Part shown: positions 1-6,624 of the stretch, piece by piece
How positions within the stretch are numbered: position 1 is the stretch's first letter
Layout: each line of letters starts with the position of its first letter
NCBI GenBank assembly: GCA_021796315.1
Contig: JAJYOH010000078.1
Span: forward strand, 1-15,150
Length of the DNA stretch: 15,150 nt
Direction of reading: 5' to 3'
DNA from: Chloroflexota bacterium
Lineage (GTDB): Bacteria; Chloroflexota; Anaerolineae; Anaerolineales; Villigracilaceae
Notes under the pieces: model-generated
Seen by the model: the letters and a program-made list of their open reading frames with translations, nothing else
Databases searched by the model: none
Told to the model about the DNA's origin: nothing
Made by a program: the position numbers and the translations under genes

Positions 1-1715
1 CCGAAGCTGTGATAGCGGAATATGGCGACTTCTATCCCGAACTGGAAAAGAACAAGGCGACTATTCGCGACAATCTGACTCGTGAAGAAATCCGCTTCGC
101 ACGGACCGTTGAAGCGGGCACCGCTCATTTGGAGAATCTACTCTCTGAACTTCGCGCGTCAAAGAAAACCACTCTCGATGGTCACAAAGCCTTTGACCTT
201 TACGCTACGTATGGGCTGCCGTTCGAAATCTCCCGTGATATCGCCCGCGAACAAAGCCTTGATATTGATGAAGCAGGTTTCAACGCCGCGAAGAACGAAC
301 ATAGCAAAGCCTCCGGCGGCGGCAAGGCCATGGGCAAGATGGGCGGCGAAGACGCAGAGTTCTTCGCGGGCATCTTGAAGGATTTGCAATCCAAAAAGAA
401 ACTCGGCAAAGATGGCGTTGAGTATGATCCATACACCAGCCCGAAAGTGGAAGGCGAGGTGCTCGCGTTGACCATCAACGGCGACTCTGTTTCGTCCGCT
501 TCGCTGGATGATCAGGTTGAAGTTATATTGCCTCGGACGGGATTCTATATTGAAGCGGGCGGCCAGGTTGGTGACACGGGCTTTATCCGTGGCAATGATT
601 GGGAAATCGAAGTCGCGGGCATGCGCCGCGCTTCCGTGGGTGTGATTGTACATATCGGCGAAGTCATCTCGGGCCAGCCCAAAGTGGGCGACAAAGCCGT
701 CGCCGAAGTGGACACGACCCGCCGTCATAACATCATGCGCAACCACACCGCCACGCATTTGCTCCATAAGGCGTTGCATGAAGTCCTTGGTGACCATGCC
801 CGCCAGGCGGGTTCACTGGTTGCGCCCACACATCTGCGCTTCGACTTCACCCAACCCGACGCCATGACGCCGGAACAAATCGAACGCGTCGAGAAAATGG
901 TCAATGAAGCCATTGCAGAAGATATGCCCGTGTACAAAGAGACCAAGCCCCTCGATGAAGCCAAGAAAGAAGGTGCGATGGCTTTGTTCGGTGAGAAATA
1001 CGGCGAGATTGTCCGCACGATCAGTATTTTGGAGTCGGACAGCTTGCTGTCCGATAAAACAGGCAGCAAACTGCCTGACTCCAAGTATTCCTACGAGTTG
1101 TGCGGCGGCACACACCTTGACCGCACCTCCGATATCGGCGCGTTTATCATCGTCAGCGAAGGCTCGGCGGCGGCGGGCATTCGCCGCATCGAGGCTGTCA
1201 CAGGCCGCGGTGCGTATGAGCTTGTCAAAAAGCGTTTCAGGACTCTCAAACAAACCGCAGGCGCATTGAAATCTTCTGTGGAAGAAGTCCCCGCGAAAGT
1301 GGAAGCGTTGCAAGACGAAGTTAGTGAGTTGAAGAAAGAGCTGGCCAATCTTCGCACGCAGTCCGCGCTGTCAACTTTCGACCTGCAACTTTCAAACATT
1401 CAAACAGTCAAGGATGTCAATCTGTTGGCGGTGGAAATTCCCAACTCCGATACGGATACGCTTCGTTCGTTAGCCGACAAGTTCCGTGAGAAATATCCCA
1501 AGGCGGGAGCGGCAGTCCTCGTAACGGGGTCCGCTGTCGTGGCGGTCGTGACCGAAGACCTTGTCAAACGTGGACTCAAAGCAAGCGATCTCATCACTGG
1601 CATCGGCGGCAAAGGCGGCGGGCGTTCGAACATAGCGCAGGGCAGTCTGCCCGAAGGTCAGGGGAAAAATGCGCTAGGTAAACTCACGAAGATTGTCGAT
1701 GAGGGGTTGAAGTAA
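1..1715 (+). CDS. alaS: Alanine--tRNA ligase, C-terminal part (5' end outside window)
   Basis: Charges tRNA-Ala with alanine in the cytoplasm and hydrolyses mischarged tRNA. The reading frame is open from the first bases (Glu-Ala-Val at 3-11), so the GTG at 9 is not a start. About 570 of the usual ~880 residues are present. What is seen: the end of the aminoacylation/tRNA-recognition region, then the editing domain with FYIEAGGQVGDTG near 543-581, the zinc site HTATH at 744-758 and its partner CGGTH at 1101-1115, a coiled-coil stretch near 1290-1350, and the C-terminal DHHA1 domain with the glycine-rich GIGGKGGGRSN near 1600-1630. All editing-site zinc ligands are kept, so the gene looks functional. 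The last ~20 residues (after 1654) differ from those encoded by the second, partial copy at 6971-7199, so the present 3' end may have arrived with the inserted operon. It faces the operon tail to tail. Confidence 0.97.
   Translation, partial: EAVIAEYGDFYPELEKNKATIRDNLTREEIRFARTVEAGTAHLENLLSELRASKKTTLDGHKAFDLYATYGLPFEISRDIAREQSLDIDEAGFNAAKNEHSKASGGGKAMGKMGGEDAEFFAGILKDLQSKKKLGKDGVEYDPYTSPKVEGEVLALTINGDSVSSASLDDQVEVILPRTGFYIEAGGQVGDTGFIRGNDWEIEVAGMRRASVGVIVHIGEVISGQPKVGDKAVAEVDTTRRHNIMRNHTATHLLHKALHEVLGDHARQAGSLVAPTHLRFDFTQPDAMTPEQIERVEKMVNEAIAEDMPVYKETKPLDEAKKEGAMALFGEKYGEIVRTISILESDSLLSDKTGSKLPDSKYSYELCGGTHLDRTSDIGAFIIVSEGSAAAGIRRIEAVTGRGAYELVKKRFRTLKQTAGALKSSVEEVPAKVEALQDEVSELKKELANLRTQSALSTFDLQLSNIQTVKDVNLLAVEIPNSDTDTLRSLADKFREKYPKAGAAVLVTGSAVVAVVTEDLVKRGLKASDLITGIGGKGGGRSNIAQGSLPEGQGKNALGKLTKIVDEGLK
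1490..1654 (+). repeat. Left direct repeat of the alaS 3' region
   Basis: This part of alaS is repeated at 6971-7135 with 158 of 165 positions identical, in the same orientation and at an offset of 5481 bases. The two copies are the ends of the region containing the LuxS/cyclase/UbiG/UbiA operon. Recombination between them would delete the operon and leave one uninterrupted alaS with the right-hand tail. Confidence 0.93.
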
Positions 1716-1756
1716 AAAATACAGGGGCAAATCCAAAGTCTGCTCCTGTTATTATT
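1714..1756. terminator. Bidirectional terminator between alaS and the inserted operon
   Basis: A 9-bp stem pairs acaggggca (1721-1729) with tgctcctgt (1741-1749), with one G-T pair and an 11-nt loop. Read on the minus strand the stem is followed after one base by six T (complement of 1714-1719), a good intrinsic terminator for the operon arriving from the right. Read on the plus strand it is followed by a weaker TATTATT tract and could stop alaS transcripts. It overlaps the alaS stop codon. Confidence 0.6.
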
Positions 1757-1946
1757 CCGCTAATTCAAAAAATTTCCTCGCCACATCATAAAATAACATG
1801 AATAATGGATAAGCAAATAAGTTGTTTATATCCCCCGATCCCGGATTGGAACTGGCTATTTTAGCCTGTTTTGGATCCTTCAAAACGTGTTTTTCAGGAA
1901 GAAAATCCTTATCTATTATTGACGTTAAAATAGCAGCGTTTGGCAT
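1752..1946 (-). CDS. Possible small protein of 64 residues, last in the operon
   Basis: An ATG-started frame lying 12 nt beyond the stop of the UbiA-like gene and ending just before the terminator hairpin. That position suggests it is transcribed as the last gene of the operon. No good ribosome binding site precedes the ATG. The product begins MPNAAILTSIIDKDF, contains NPGSGDINNLFAYPLF, and ends ARKFFELAE. The C-terminal half is hydrophobic and aromatic, with no signal peptide. I do not recognise the family. It could be a real small gene, the tail of a gene truncated when the cassette formed, or chance. The base composition is visibly more A/T-rich than in alaS. Confidence 0.3.
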   Translation of the reverse strand: MPNAAILTSIIDKDFLPEKHVLKDPKQAKIASSNPGSGDINNLFAYPLFMLFYDVARKFFELAE

Positions 1947-1958
1947 GCGTGGAAGATT

Positions 1959-2852
1959 TTACTTGAAAAGGATAAAGATGGAAATTATCGCGAGTTGTGC
2001 CAGTGGGTAATAACTGGCGCTATCGAACAACCTGCCAGCCAGTCGTCCTTCCTGGAGTTGGTACAGTTGAAAACCCGGCTTTAGGAGTAGAAAATATCCG
2101 ATGGCGGCGCTTGCAAGCAGGTAGGGCAGGCCCAAATTCACGGGAGAAATCAGCGGCAGGAACATGCTGATCAGCACAGTAAGCCCCAGCAAAATGATGA
2201 CGATCAGCCCCGCCTTTTTTGTGCCAAATTGAATGGGGATTGTTTTTGCATTAACACGCTTGTCTTCGACGGTGTCGTTCCAGTCTGCGGGCACGTTTTG
2301 CCCTCCAATTTCCCAAAAGAATACCCAGGCAAATATCAGCAACAGGAGGTATGGCGAAGGGTTGGGGTCTACAGCAAAAACGGCGGCAAGGGGTCCGCTT
2401 GACTTGACAAGCCCGCTTACAAAAGTTCGCCAGTAGGTGACTTTGAGCATGAGACAATAGACAACTTCCAAAATAGCGGCGGCGATCAGGATGATGACGA
2501 TAACGGGGTTGAGCAGGTAGGAACCGATGAGCGCCAATGTAAACCAGGCGGCAAACCAAAGCAAACCGCTTTGGTAGTTAAGCACATTCTGTGCCAATGG
2601 ATAGCGCATGTCAGACGCTTCGACAGAATAACCAGAGTTGATGCCGCCAGCAAATTTTTCCCTGTCCACTGTGATGCCAACCAGGTCATTGAGGGCGTAT
2701 GTCGCTGTATAAGCGGCGAAGGCTGTAAATACCGATAGGAGAATGGTTTGCCAATGGGGGAAATTGCCCAACCATAACAAGGCGCAAAAGCCGGGAGTGG
2801 CTATATCCAAAATGCCGTGTGTCGTTCTTGAGAGTGCAAAAAATCGTTTCAT
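1959..2852 (-). CDS. UbiA-superfamily membrane prenyltransferase (EboC-like context)
   Basis: A 297-residue polytopic membrane protein with about eight hydrophobic segments, the usual length for the UbiA family. These enzymes transfer an isoprenoid chain from a diphosphate to an aromatic or other small acceptor inside the membrane. Two Asp-rich sites are visible: NDLVGITVDR at residues 55-64, and DWNDTVEDKRVNAKTIPIQFG at about 190-210, where DxxxD then KTIP/FG is typical. The first site has Gly where NDxxDxxxD has its middle Asp. The gene follows the UbiG-like methyltransferase after 21 nt with no clear ribosome binding site. A UbiA-type protein beside a sugar cyclase and a TIM-barrel isomerase is the arrangement of ebo clusters (EboC), where its acceptor is not established. 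It is unlikely to be the housekeeping menaquinone enzyme MenA, because no men genes are nearby. Substrates are unknown. Confidence 0.85.
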   Translation of the reverse strand: MKRFFALSRTTHGILDIATPGFCALLWLGNFPHWQTILLSVFTAFAAYTATYALNDLVGITVDREKFAGGINSGYSVEASDMRYPLAQNVLNYQSGLLWFAAWFTLALIGSYLLNPVIVIILIAAAILEVVYCLMLKVTYWRTFVSGLVKSSGPLAAVFAVDPNPSPYLLLLIFAWVFFWEIGGQNVPADWNDTVEDKRVNAKTIPIQFGTKKAGLIVIILLGLTVLISMFLPLISPVNLGLPYLLASAAIGYFLLLKPGFQLYQLQEGRLAGRLFDSASYYPLAQLAIISIFILFK

Positions 2853-2873
2853 GCGTCATGCTCTATGCAGGAA

Positions 2874-3581
2874 TTATTTCTTAATGAAATGCGCCATATA
2901 GTTTACGTCTTCTTTGCCTGCGGCGACTTTGAAGTTGCGGGCGAAAGGGTTGTACATCAGGCTGGAAAGTCTTACAAACTCCAACCCGTTTTCCTTCGCC
3001 CAGTTTTTCAACTCCTGAGGGCGAATTAATTTTTCATAGGTATGGCTGCCTTTTGGCAACAACCGCAAAATATATTCACCGCCGATGATGGCAAACAGAA
3101 AGGCCTTCGGGGTGCGGTTAATGGATGAGAAAAAAGCGTGCCCGCCCGATTTCAGAGCCTGCGCGCAAGCCGCCACAATTTTGTCCGGCTCCGGCACATG
3201 CTCCAGCATTTCCATGCACGTCACCGCGTCGAAACTGCCCGCATGTTTTTGGGCAATCTCTTCAACGCTTTCGTATCGGTAGTCTATATCCAATTCCTGT
3301 TTTTGGGCGTGTTGCCTTGCAACCTTAATGGATTCCCCGGATAGATCAATACCCATCACCTGCGCGCCGGTTTTGGCAAGCGCCTCTGATAAGATGCCGC
3401 CTCCGCAACCCACATCCATTATTTTGGGATTGCGTACAGTGAGAGGTTCCATGATGAAGTTTGTACGCAGAGGGTTGATGGTATGGAGAGTTCCCATTTC
3501 TCCTTTGGGATCCCACCAGATTTGGGATACCCCGTCGAACTTGTCTATTTCTTTGTTGTCGGCGTTCTTAAATTGTTCCAT
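2874..3581 (-). CDS. ubiG: UbiG-like SAM-dependent O-methyltransferase
   Basis: A 235-residue class I methyltransferase very like proteobacterial UbiG, which O-methylates polyprenyl catechol and demethylubiquinol intermediates. UbiG-specific marks run along the whole protein: WWDPKGE at 22-28, LHTINPLR at 32-39, SAM motif I IMDVGCGGGILSEAL at 54-68, the acidic ribose-binding GIDLS at 77-81, VTCMEMLEHVPEP at 120-132, the membrane-association segment GGEYILRLLPKGSH at 167-180, and NPFARNFK and DVNYM at the end. The start overlaps the end of the cyclase gene by 14 nt, with GGAG 11 nt upstream. Chloroflexota normally make menaquinone, not ubiquinone, so this copy probably methylates the operon's own product, which the adjacent UbiA-like enzyme may prenylate. 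The family assignment is firm. The substrate is inference. Confidence 0.9.
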   Translation of the reverse strand: MEQFKNADNKEIDKFDGVSQIWWDPKGEMGTLHTINPLRTNFIMEPLTVRNPKIMDVGCGGGILSEALAKTGAQVMGIDLSGESIKVARQHAQKQELDIDYRYESVEEIAQKHAGSFDAVTCMEMLEHVPEPDKIVAACAQALKSGGHAFFSSINRTPKAFLFAIIGGEYILRLLPKGSHTYEKLIRPQELKNWAKENGLEFVRLSSLMYNPFARNFKVAAGKEDVNYMAHFIKK

Positions 3582-4707
3582 TTTTTACAGTGCTCCAATC
3601 TTCCAATAATTTGACAGCGGATTCGATTTCGTCCGCATTTACATCGTTCACAAAAACACATCTTCCTATGCCGTGCGGCAATGGTATTCTCTGCAGTCCA
3701 TTACGGTGATACGTGCGCTCTTCCAATGACTGCCAGAGCAGGCGGGGATCGAGAATGGTCGTGTCCAGTATCATACCCAGCCTGGTGATCAGGTGGAATA
3801 TCCTGCCGGTCTCCTCGTTCAATAACAAGTTCCGCCTCCTGGCAATTAGCGCGGAAATGGCAATATCGAGCAAAACCGCCTCACCGTGGAATAAATGGGC
3901 TTCGTGACGGGTCTCCAGCCCGTAACTGAACGTATGTCCAAAATCCACCTTGCGCGCCAGGTCTTCTTCGAACAAATTCGGCTGTAATTCCTCCAGCATC
4001 CCGCAAATTGCGCGGTCAAGAATCGTATTGCCATCCTCATTCTGGAATTGGGCGTCAACGCTTTGCGCTCCATATAATTCCAACAGGCGAAACAATTCAG
4101 CGTCTTTGATGACGGCCAATTTTATGATTTCGCAGACCCCATTTAGGATATGGCGTTTTGGCAGGGTTTTCAGGAAGGATTTATCCAATAAAACTTTTTG
4201 CGGGGGAGTGAACACTCCAAGCCGATTCTTGTTGCCGTTGAAATTGACGCCGGTCTTAATGCCTATCGAAGCGTCAACATATCCCATCAGGGTTGTCGGC
4301 ACTTTGATATGCGGCACGCCGCGGCGGTAACTGCTGGCAACAAAGCCAACCACATCGGTTAAAACACCCCCGCCAATCGCGATAATCGGCTCGTCTCTGC
4401 GATGGATGGGAAAAGAATCCAACTCCCGCACGATGGAAAGATAATTTTCCACGGTTTTATTTTCCTCGCCGCCAGGGAAAGTGATAATTTTTGCCTCAAC
4501 CCGGTGATGCGAAAAATAGTTCCGTATTTCGGCGGAGTAATTCCTTTCGACATTGCCGTCCACTACAACAAACCTGCGGGCATTTTCAATTCTCCCCACA
4601 GATAGCAAGGCCGGGTTCTGCGGGTGGAAAAGGTCGGGAGCGTTTACAACCTCGTATTCAATTGTGTGTTGATAAGTGACACACCGCTTGTATTCTTTGT
4701 CTGTCAT
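3568..4707 (-). CDS. Sugar-phosphate cyclase, sedoheptulose-7-phosphate cyclase / DHQ synthase superfamily (EboD-like)
   Basis: A 379-residue NAD-dependent sugar-phosphate cyclase. The superfamily turns DAHP into 3-dehydroquinate, or sedoheptulose 7-phosphate into cyclitols such as 2-epi-5-epi-valiolone. Visible features: NAD-binding GGGVLTDVVGFVASSYRRG at 112-130; PTTLMGYVDASIGIKTGVN at 137-155 with the Asp and Lys of the active site; KNRLG at 160-164; zinc ligands Glu193 in CEIIK, His258 in DFGHTFS and His274 in HGEAV. DHQ synthase normally reads NHPLGKN and LNxGHTFGHA. Here these are NFNGNKNRLG and VDFGHTFSYG, as in the sedoheptulose-phosphate cyclase branch, so a shikimate role is unlikely. 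The ATG overlaps the luxS stop as ATGA, implying translational coupling. EboD of ebo clusters belongs to this superfamily. The exact substrate cannot be read from the sequence. Confidence 0.88.
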   Translation of the reverse strand: MTDKEYKRCVTYQHTIEYEVVNAPDLFHPQNPALLSVGRIENARRFVVVDGNVERNYSAEIRNYFSHHRVEAKIITFPGGEENKTVENYLSIVRELDSFPIHRRDEPIIAIGGGVLTDVVGFVASSYRRGVPHIKVPTTLMGYVDASIGIKTGVNFNGNKNRLGVFTPPQKVLLDKSFLKTLPKRHILNGVCEIIKLAVIKDAELFRLLELYGAQSVDAQFQNEDGNTILDRAICGMLEELQPNLFEEDLARKVDFGHTFSYGLETRHEAHLFHGEAVLLDIAISALIARRRNLLLNEETGRIFHLITRLGMILDTTILDPRLLWQSLEERTYHRNGLQRIPLPHGIGRCVFVNDVNADEIESAVKLLEDWSTVKNGTI

Positions 4708-5183
4708 ACAACTTGCCGCCAGTTGGATTTTGCGTCCAGCACCCTCCTGGCAAGATTTTGGGCAAGTTCCAGGCTATGGTTCTTGAAATTGCCGCATTGT
4801 TCGATGCTGACATAAGGCACCTTGCTGGCTTTCAAAATATCGGCCAGGATGTTTTCGTACGTGCTGCAAATTATTTCTGCGCGGCCTTCATTGAACAAGA
4901 CAAGGTAAAAACCCGTCTGGCATCCCATCAGCCCTATGGAGATGAAATTTCCCGGCATGTATTTTTGAAACCCTGCCAGCAAAAAATGTTCAAAGGAATG
5001 CATCTCTGTTGAGGATAGAAAACTTATATTTGGCTGGTTAATGCGCAAGTCAACGGCATAAACCACATCACCCTTGGTCCCCTCTGTAAACGAGCGCAGC
5101 TTGACATGAGGCGCTTTTAGTAATCTGTGATCAAGTTCCCCGACTGTACTGGCTTCCCAGCCTAGTTGTTCAACATCTACCAT
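4704..5183 (-). CDS. luxS: S-ribosylhomocysteine lyase
   Basis: A 159-residue LuxS, within the normal 150-170 range. It cleaves S-ribosylhomocysteine to homocysteine and DPD, the precursor of autoinducer-2, as a step of S-adenosylhomocysteine recycling. The catalytic set is intact: metal ligands His62 and His66 in MHSFEHFL, catalytic Glu65, Cys88 in GLMGCQTGFYL, and metal ligand Cys130 in EQCGNF. The substrate-binding LDH (17-19) and DLR (45-47) segments are also kept. I chose the ATG at 5183 because AGGAG lies 6 nt upstream. The frame extends in-frame to 5255, but that extension has no ribosome site and no LuxS counterpart. The gene follows the isomerase by 99 nt and overlaps the cyclase start by ATGA. 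LuxS needs S-adenosylhomocysteine nucleosidase (Pfs), which is not in the window. Placement with a methyltransferase suggests methyl-cycle recycling, or use of its sugar product. Confidence 0.93.
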   Translation of the reverse strand: MVDVEQLGWEASTVGELDHRLLKAPHVKLRSFTEGTKGDVVYAVDLRINQPNISFLSSTEMHSFEHFLLAGFQKYMPGNFISIGLMGCQTGFYLVLFNEGRAEIICSTYENILADILKASKVPYVSIEQCGNFKNHSLELAQNLARRVLDAKSNWRQVV

Positions 5184-5187
5184 AACT

Positions 5188-5194
5188 CTCTCCT
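5188..5194 (-). promoter_or_regulatory. Ribosome binding site deciding the luxS start
   Basis: On the minus strand AGGAGAG stands just before the ATG at 5183, with the AGGAG core 6 nt away. It is the strongest Shine-Dalgarno site in the operon and settles the luxS start against the longer frame beginning at 5255. Confidence 0.75.
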
Positions 5195-5282
5195 GTATCT
5201 GAATAGATGAATTACCGGCTCGCACGTGGATCATCCATCGAGCCGAGTCTATCAAAACAAATTTATTGTTCCGTAAGTCTGC

Positions 5283-6524
5283 CTATACATATTGCGACAA
5301 ATGACTGTAACTGTCGTTCAGCGCCTTTTCCCATGACTGAACATGGTGATACAACTCAACAGACGCATATCCGGAAAAGCCATTGTCGGTCAATGCCTTG
5401 AAATGGGCGGCAAAATCGAGCGTTCCCTCGCCCGGAATTTCATGGAAGTGGACAACGCCCGTCAGGGTATTGGCAACCATCTTATCCACAAGCAATTTGC
5501 CGTCCGCGCTCTTTTTGCTTCGTAAATAAATAAGGATGGGTCTTGCTCTTTCCAGCACATCATAACTCAGCCCCGGAACGGAAATCAGGTAAGTGAAAAT
5601 CTCATCGTCAAAGGGCGTGGAACCCGCATGCAAACTGTTATAGTTCACGTAGGTTGGCGATTGCGCAATGTTTACCGCGTTCAGGATTGTTTCAATGCGT
5701 TTCTCCTGCTCTTTGGCGGGTTTTTCATCGTAAAAATAGATCGGGTGATTTCTGTCCACCAGCAAATAATCCGCGTATTCGGGGAAATAAATCAGGTAAC
5801 TGGCGAAATCCAAATCGAGAGTCAGATTCTCAGCCATCTTCACAATTTTCAGGTTGTATCCCTCTCGTGCATCGGAAACATGCAAATAGCGCGTGTGGGG
5901 GGCGGCTTGTGTCAGGGCGGAGACGTAATCAGGCTCCGAACAATACATGTGGCATATATCCAAATGTAATTTGAATTTAGGCGAGTTGACTTCATTAATA
6001 AGGCTCAAGCCTTGTTCCACCGTTTCAATGAACATGCCCGGTTCCGGTTCGATCAACAGGGTAATGTCGTCATCATCCCTGAGCGAGCGCAAACACTGAT
6101 GGATGCTATCCACCAGCAATTCGCGTGGATTGACCGAAGGATTCATAACGTGTTCATCCCGGATGAAACCGCTTCCAAATGTGACCAGTGGAACACCCAG
6201 CTTGCGGGCGATGTCAATTCCCCGCCTGACCAGGTCGATACGGCGTTTTCTGCCAGCCAAATCGGGACTCATCAAGGACGGTTCGTGCGGCCTGGATGGC
6301 GTGAAAAAATGCGAAGCGGTTGCCACACAGGCAGGCTTTACCCCAATGGTCTCAAATCGTTTTTTAATGGCGGCGATGTATTCATCGGTAATTTCAAACG
6401 GATTGAATTGATCCCGGTGAAAAGAAAGTTCAATCCCCGGATACCCTGCTCTATCCACAACATCGATTGAGTCTAGGAAGCTCAAGTTAGTTAAACCAAA
6501 AGTACTATAGCTTAGTTTTATCAT
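5283..6524 (-). CDS. Sugar phosphate isomerase/epimerase-like TIM-barrel protein (AP endonuclease 2 family, EboE-like context)
   Basis: A 413-residue protein of the xylose-isomerase-like TIM-barrel family, first gene of the operon. Members isomerise or epimerise sugars and cyclitols at a divalent metal. Likely ligands are Glu159 (LLIEPEPG), Asp189 and His192 (HLDICHMY), His215 (YLHVSDA) and Glu390 (ASVELYHH), with the family's GEGTLDF at 365-371. The protein is longer than the usual 260-300 residues. About 130 residues (roughly 225-350) are inserted between YLHVSDA and VVHFHEIPGEG; the insert includes VDRNHPIYFYDEKP. I start at the ATG at 6524: it begins MIKLSYSTFGLTNL, typical of the family, and has GGAG 9 nt upstream. 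The frame continues upstream to 6725 but that part lacks family character and covers the promoter. In ebo clusters EboE is a TIM-barrel protein of this type, but I cannot claim orthology. Confidence 0.85.
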   Translation of the reverse strand: MIKLSYSTFGLTNLSFLDSIDVVDRAGYPGIELSFHRDQFNPFEITDEYIAAIKKRFETIGVKPACVATASHFFTPSRPHEPSLMSPDLAGRKRRIDLVRRGIDIARKLGVPLVTFGSGFIRDEHVMNPSVNPRELLVDSIHQCLRSLRDDDDITLLIEPEPGMFIETVEQGLSLINEVNSPKFKLHLDICHMYCSEPDYVSALTQAAPHTRYLHVSDAREGYNLKIVKMAENLTLDLDFASYLIYFPEYADYLLVDRNHPIYFYDEKPAKEQEKRIETILNAVNIAQSPTYVNYNSLHAGSTPFDDEIFTYLISVPGLSYDVLERARPILIYLRSKKSADGKLLVDKMVANTLTGVVHFHEIPGEGTLDFAAHFKALTDNGFSGYASVELYHHVQSWEKALNDSYSHLSQYV

Positions 6525-6594
6525 TGTTGCTGCTCCAAAAAGATCTGAACTTGATTCGCCAGCGTCACAGATGAATAGCAGTCTGCATGGGGTT

Positions 6595-6623
6595 ATTATA
6601 TAGTGATGCTTGAGGCCCTTCAA
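6595..6623 (-). promoter_or_regulatory. Sigma70-type promoter of the isomerase-luxS-cyclase-ubiG-ubiA operon
   Basis: On the minus strand TTGAAG (6618-6623; TTGA matches the -35 consensus) is separated by exactly 17 nt from a perfect TATAAT (6595-6600). Transcription would start near 6588, giving a leader of about 65 nt before the ATG at 6524. No comparable promoter is seen between the downstream genes, which overlap or are closely spaced. Confidence 0.65.
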
Positions 6624-6624
6624 T

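Noticed and set aside
159..797. Long minus-strand open frame (212 codons) inside alaS
   Set aside because: It lies antisense to a conserved AlaRS editing domain, shows no domain character, and long antisense frames are common in GC-rich coding sequence.
3568..4707. Housekeeping AroB of the shikimate pathway
   Set aside because: Active-site segments differ from DHQ synthase, and the gene lies in an operon without other aro genes.
5217..5244. GGCTCG...CGAGCC inverted repeat in the luxS leader as a possible riboswitch or attenuator
   Set aside because: Only 6-bp arms with a 16-nt loop. No SAM or SAH riboswitch core and no T tract were found.
5184..5255. N-terminal extension of LuxS starting at 5255
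   Set aside because: No ribosome site there, the extra 24 residues are not part of LuxS, and AGGAG stands correctly before the ATG at 5183.
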